Source: Chrysomallon squamiferum
Lineage: Eukaryota > Mollusca > Gastropoda > Neomphalida > Peltospiridae
Direction: 5' to 3'
Length of the DNA: 64,000 nucleotides
Assembly: GCA_012295275.1 (NCBI GenBank)
Contig: CM022672.1
Coordinates: 665,943 to 729,942 of the forward strand
The notes under the pieces: model-generated
The model's input: the letters and a program-made list of their open reading frames with translations, nothing else
What the model was told of the DNA's origin: nothing
Database searches by the model: none
Made by a program: the position numbers and the translations under genes
Shown here: positions 59,513 through 64,000 of the stretch, piece after piece
Numbering within the stretch: position 1 is the first letter of the stretch
How the letters are laid out: each line of letters begins with the position of its first letter

Positions 59513-59920
59513 ATGTACCTAGCACAAATGACACAAGACAGATCTGACACCAATCTGAAAGCCGCGATACATGCTGTCGTGGAAGAAAATATATCTATTC
59601 ACGCAGCCAGCATCAGATTCAACGTATCAGAATCCAAATTAAAGAGACGTGTACCTATGCTGGGAAGCAGACGAGGGGCTGCGGTTCTCACAGAACAGGA
59701 GGAAAAAACACTAGTACAGATGTTAATTGACCGGAAGCAGAGTGGTTACCCTATGTCAATGGTGGAGCTGTACGCAGAAGTGAAGAAGATGATAGATGTC
59801 AACCCACGACCTAACAAATGGAAAGATAATCAACCCAGTTATGGCTGGCTTGTTTACTTTTTAAAAAGAAATCCTGACTTACCGAAAGACATTTTTAGAA
59901 AGAAGTTTCACCACTTGTGA
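59513..59920 (+). CDS. Gene 3 alternative terminal exon psq9
   Basis: The acceptor TTTCTTACAG precedes 59513. Phase 0, 135 residues starting MYLAQMTQDRSD, stop at 59920. The psq HTH is slightly divergent: the opening Tyr-Thr is replaced by SDTNLKAAIHAVV, and the recognition segment is VSESKLKRRVP. The second HTH is LTEQEEKTLVQMLI, PMSMVELYAEVKKMI and SYGWLVYFLKRNPDL, ending PKDIFRKK. The Met at the exon start is coincidental; translation starts in exon 1. Confidence 0.9.
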   Translation: MYLAQMTQDRSDTNLKAAIHAVVEENISIHAASIRFNVSESKLKRRVPMLGSRRGAAVLTEQEEKTLVQMLIDRKQSGYPMSMVELYAEVKKMIDVNPRPNKWKDNQPSYGWLVYFLKRNPDLPKDIFRKKFHHL

Positions 59921-60344
59921 GGTTACTATAGAACATGGTCAGTGTGCTGAAGTAACTCAAATATCTGATTCGCTGATTACGTTTTTCTCATTATAAACGA
60001 AAACTAATATCAGCACTCGTCCTTCTTCTGTAACGTATTGCATTTCAACGGCTTCCGTTTACGAAGTATAATAATAGACGATAACTGAATCCATAGAACT
60101 ATAAATCATTAATAAAACAACTGTCAGTTTTCAGTTTAGAACACAATTTTTTTTGATATTTTTTTATATATATATATTTTTTTTTTGATATATATATACA
60201 ACTCGCTAACATAATAATTCACATACTAACATAAAACCGATTTACACAATTCCTAATATGTGTCAGCCTGATAAACATGAAGTATTCTAATGACATCATC
60301 TGTAGAATGTGTTGTCAATACCATTGGTTTTTTTATTAAGAGAA

Positions 60345-60348
<4 letters not shown>

Positions 60349-60439
<91 letters not shown>
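60349..60439. repeat. (GA)n microsatellite, about 91 bp
   Basis: Perfect GA dinucleotide run between psq9 and psq10. It is complementary on the same RNA strand to the CT runs at 58723 and 59281, which flank psq9 on its upstream side. Confidence 0.95.
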
Positions 60440-60441
<2 letters not shown>

Positions 60442-61079
60442 GACAGTGTATCTGATCTGTACATTGGATAGTTGAATAATGTTTAACTTATCAAATCTCA
60501 GTCTTGTTTGTGCTGTCATGTATACTTTATAACTGAACTGTCTGTGATATCTCAGTTATTATTTAATGCGACATATGCTGCATTAAACGTAGTAAGTTTA
60601 TCAACAATGAATACATTCGAGATTGATTCTGATTTACCGTATTTAATTCTCTGTAATAAATATTTAACCTACACTGGGATTCATGTTGTTTTATTTTTTG
60701 TACTCGTTACATGTTTTATAGAAAATGCAGACATTTTTATGTCCTCTTATTGGCAAACTGTTAAAACCTGACATTACTATCTTAATGTCGAATCCTTGCT
60801 ACCGTGATAAAAACAAGACATTATCATTATGTTAATGTCCACTCATCCGTGTTAAATCGCAGACTGCATCATTATCTTGATGATCACTCCTTGCTACCAT
60901 GTTAAAATCAAACTTTATCATTATCTCAGTGCCCACTCATACCTACCTTTTTTATGTCCGAATTTAGGCAACTCCATAACGTCTTTAAATAGCCATCAGT
61001 TAAATTTGTGTTATTCAGCAGTGAATGAGGCAAACACAGCTGAGACGTTTATATAAGAATTTACGCCTTTGTTTTGTAG

Positions 61080-61496
61080 GACGTGTTGGAGAGATCTCGC
61101 CGCCCCTCCCAGTACAAATGTTACACAGAAGAGCACATGAAACAGGCCATAGATGCCGTAGTGAACAAACAGATGAATCTTAGAAAAGCCAGCGAACTAT
61201 TCCACATTCCAGAAAGCACACTGGAGTCCAAGCTGCCTCTCATACCGAGCTCCACTGGAAATGCTCCAGTCCTCAACAAGAGAGAGGAAGCTGAACTTGC
61301 CAACCTAATCGTGACGAGATACCAACAAGGCAAACCTCTGACTCGCCTGGAGATTCTCACTGAAGCAAAGAAAGTGATCGAGGCGACGGGCAGACCGAAT
61401 CCGTTCAGGAACAACTGTCCTGGCTATCGCTGGCTGGGCAGGTTTCTTAGGAGAAATCCATGCGTCCAAGATGCGTTTCTAAAGAGGAAATCGTGA
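61080..61496 (+). CDS. Gene 3 alternative terminal exon psq10
   Basis: The acceptor TTTGTTTTGTAG precedes 61080 (TAG rather than the CAG of the other psq exons). Phase 0, 138 residues, stop at 61496. The psq HTH is CYTEEHMKQAIDAVV...FHIPESTLESKLP, with acidic/neutral ES where most sisters have KR. The second HTH is LNKREEAELANLIV, PLTRLEILTEAKKVI and GYRWLGRFLRRNPCV. It is the last terminal exon in the window; AATAAA follows at about 61675. GC content is higher than in most of the array. Confidence 0.9.
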   Translation, partial: DVLERSRRPSQYKCYTEEHMKQAIDAVVNKQMNLRKASELFHIPESTLESKLPLIPSSTGNAPVLNKREEAELANLIVTRYQQGKPLTRLEILTEAKKVIEATGRPNPFRNNCPGYRWLGRFLRRNPCVQDAFLKRKS

Positions 61497-61772
61497 CACG
61501 CCAGTGTTGGTTATTACGACAATTACACCTTTAATTGGTTTAAAATAGAGAATCACCTGTATTAGGAGCGAATCTACGACATAACCTCAGCAGAAAAACG
61601 TCCAAAATGAATTTTAAATTTGAGAGGGGATTTTAAATACAGTTAATAGTTTAGTTTTTAATTTTAAATTGTGAATAAAATAAAACAACTACAACAAAAA
61701 AATAATAATGATTAAAATAAAACATATAAAAGCAATTAGTTCATATCTGCTTAATGTTGACCTGATTCTCAG

Positions 61773-61812
<40 letters not shown>

Positions 61813-63029
61813 CAAGGGATTCTATCAACAATTTATCTCAATATAAATGTTACAAATAATTCTATAACCTGCAGTTAGTATAGATATTATAAGTGATTAC
61901 ATAAATTATGAATACCAACAATAGTATCACATAGTATCATAAAGCCCACACTACTTTGTTTTCACTACAAGTTGTGTTTTAGTTTCTGAGATGATTCGCA
62001 ATAACACAGGTATTAAAACACTTTGCTTCATTGGTTACATATATACAAGAAAATCAGTGGCTGGGGCACAACGTCTGTACAAGGAGGACGAGATCGTGCT
62101 TTAGATGATACGTCTTTTCTTGATGCTCAGAACATCTTACCTTACAGAATACTTCGATAGAACACGTATGAATGGTACAAGGCTTAGATTACGTTAAATC
62201 CCAGCCTTGTTTCCAGTTGAAAAATGGAATCTGTTAATAGTGATTATCGTCAAATATTTATTGTGAAGGCTGCAACAAAATATTCAAACGTCTTGTGAGC
62301 TAGTCATTCGACCATCTGGACACCCACTGATGCGCTGTGCAGAGAAATACTAATAAAAAATTAAAAAAGATAAAAAAGAAAGGTTAAGAATTCGGCTGCG
62401 ATTTACGAATCACCGCACAGAATTCATAGATGAAAGAAGACACTGGAACAAGTAATTCTTGGAAGTGACAGCAACATGAGAATTTTTAACTTTTATATGA
62501 ATAAAAAATAAAAAGTAAATTATTCTCTCATGTTTTATTTTGTAAATTTGAAAACTAAATTTGTCAGTAGAGATTGTTTTGAACTATATGTTCAATCATT
62601 TATAACAGAATTGTTTCTTGATATTCTGTGCATGTACAAAAGGAATAAATAAATAAATGACTGAAAAAATTAAAAGAAAAATAGATAATAATAATAAAGA
62701 GACAAAAAATTAAAAAGAAAAAGAAAGAAAAATAGAGCAAAACAAAACAATCACCCGTTCTCTATATTTATACTGTTCGCTTTCTCTCTCTCCTTTCCTC
62801 CCTCTCCGTCGCTCTCTCCTTCCCTAGCTCCCTGTCCCTGTCCCTCCCCTCTTCTCCGTCTCTCTCTCTCTTTCCAATTTAGAAATACATTTATTGAAGA
62901 GTTCAGTGGGTCAAAACATTGTACAGCATGACGAAAATCTTTGTGTGTAAAATATATATATTATTCAAAAAAGAAATTCCTGATCAGATTATCATCACGT
63001 TGTTGTTGCATTGATGTTTACTCTATCCT
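61497..63029. other. Sequence downstream of psq10
   Basis: (GT)n at about 61779-61811, A-rich runs near 62640-62750 and a CT-rich stretch at about 62776-62876. No coding sequence or further psq exon is recognised. Confidence 0.6.
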
Positions 63030-64000
63030 GTAAAGTATAGTACTATGCGCTGCACAGTGGTGTATACTGTACTCGGTAATGTACTGTAATATGTAGCACA
63101 GTGGTGTATAGTATACTCGGTAATGTACTGTAATATGTAGCACAGTGGGGTATAGTTTACTCGGTAATATACTGTAATATGTAGCACAGTGGCGTATTGA
63201 GTACTCGGTAATATACTATAATATGTAGCACAGTGATGTATACTGTACTCGGTAATATACTTTAATATGTAGCACAGTGGTGTATAGTATACTCGGTAAT
63301 ATACTATAATATGTAGCACAGTGGCGTATAGTGTACTCGGTAATGTACTGTAATATGTAGTATACAGTTGTGTATAGTGTACTCGGTAATGTACTGTAAT
63401 ATGTAGTATACAGTTGTGTATAGTGTACTCGGTAATGTACTGTAATATGTAGCACAGTAGTGTACGGTGAACTCGGTAATGTACTGTAATATGTAGCACA
63501 GTGGCGTATAGTGTACTCGGTAAATACTGTACTATGTAAGTATAGTGGTGTACGTACCGGTAATGTACTGTAAATGGTGTATATGTACAGTAATATGGTG
63601 TACACGGTAGTGTATGGTGAACTCGGTAATATACTATAATATGTAGCACAGTGGTTATAGTGTACTCGGTAATGTACTGTAATATGTAGTATACAGTGGT
63701 GTATAGGTTACTCGGTAATGTACTGTAATATGTAGTACACAGTGGTGTATAGTGTACTCGGTAATGTACTGTAATATGTAGTATACAGTGGTGTATGGTG
63801 TACTCGGTAATGTACTGTAATATGTAGTACACAGTGGTGTATAGGTTACTCGGTAATGTACTGTAATATGTAGTATACAGTTGTGTATAGTGTACTCGGT
63901 AATGTACTGTAATATGTAGCACACAGTAGTGTATGGTGAACTCGGTAATATACTATAATATGTAGCACACTGGTGTATAGGTTACTCGGTAATGTACTGT
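63030..64000. repeat. 44-48-bp minisatellite running off the window
   Basis: ACTCGGTAATGTACTGTAAT is the recurring core; it starts at 63071 and again at 63115, giving a 44-bp unit. Variants with an extra ATAC are about 48 bp. At least twenty units occur with small changes, and one irregular patch lies near 63515-63610. The long minus-strand Tyr/Thr/His-rich ORFs are by-products of the repeat. Confidence 0.93.

Noticed and set aside
63023-63922. 299-residue minus-strand ORF rich in Tyr, Thr and His
   Set aside because: It is produced by the minisatellite unit; three minus-strand frames are open in the same way.

Overview
The window is metazoan nuclear DNA: AT-rich, with short exons, consensus GT-AG introns and abundant microsatellites. 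A decayed SINE-like repeat at about 23.8-24.0 kb resembles a repeat I know from mollusc genomes, so a mollusc (gastropod or bivalve) is the best guess. No prokaryotic features, rRNA, tRNA or CRISPR were recognised.

The window is dominated by three paralogous genes whose proteins start with the same ~73-residue N-terminal domain. I do not recognise this domain; it is not an obvious BTB. Gene 1 (minus strand) has three common exons (19765-17977) followed by at least seven separate terminal exons (11144 to beyond position 1). Each terminal exon carries its own stop codon and two C2H2-type zinc fingers. Gene 2 (minus, 33525-26089) is a conventional ten-exon gene whose joined reading frame is open for 696 codons. 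It encodes the N-terminal domain, a Ser/Thr-rich linker with repeated QT motifs, an unrecognised middle region, a PHD finger and an acidic, lysine-rich tail. Gene 3 (plus) has two common exons (37128-38527), a two-exon basic (bZIP-like) ending (41954-42489), and an array of ten terminal exons (45372-61496; nine intact, one decayed). Each array exon encodes a pipsqueak-type HTH followed by a CENP-B/Tc5-type HTH, with no transposase catalytic domain.

Intron phases fit this reading throughout. In all three genes exon 1 ends in phase 1. In gene 3, exon 2 ends in phase 0 and every psq exon, as well as the basic exon, begins in phase 0. In gene 1 a 53-bp exon converts phase 0 to phase 2, and all seven zinc-finger exons begin with the one base needed to complete that codon. 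The locus therefore looks like a molluscan counterpart of Drosophila lola or mod(mdg4): one dimerisation or cofactor end joined by alternative splicing to many DNA-binding ends. Here there are two arrays with different domain families, plus a PHD paralogue, in one cluster.

Region by region: 1-11.1 kb zinc-finger terminal exons; 11.1-18 kb long intron; 18-19.8 kb gene 1 common exons; 19.8-26.1 kb intergenic; 26.1-33.5 kb gene 2; 33.5-37.1 kb divergent intergenic region with a hAT-like MITE and an E-box palindrome; 37.1-42.5 kb gene 3 common exons and basic ending; 45.4-61.5 kb psq array, interrupted by a 2.6-kb inverted-repeat transposon (46.5-49.1 kb); 63-64 kb minisatellite running off the window. 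Both arrays may continue outside the window.
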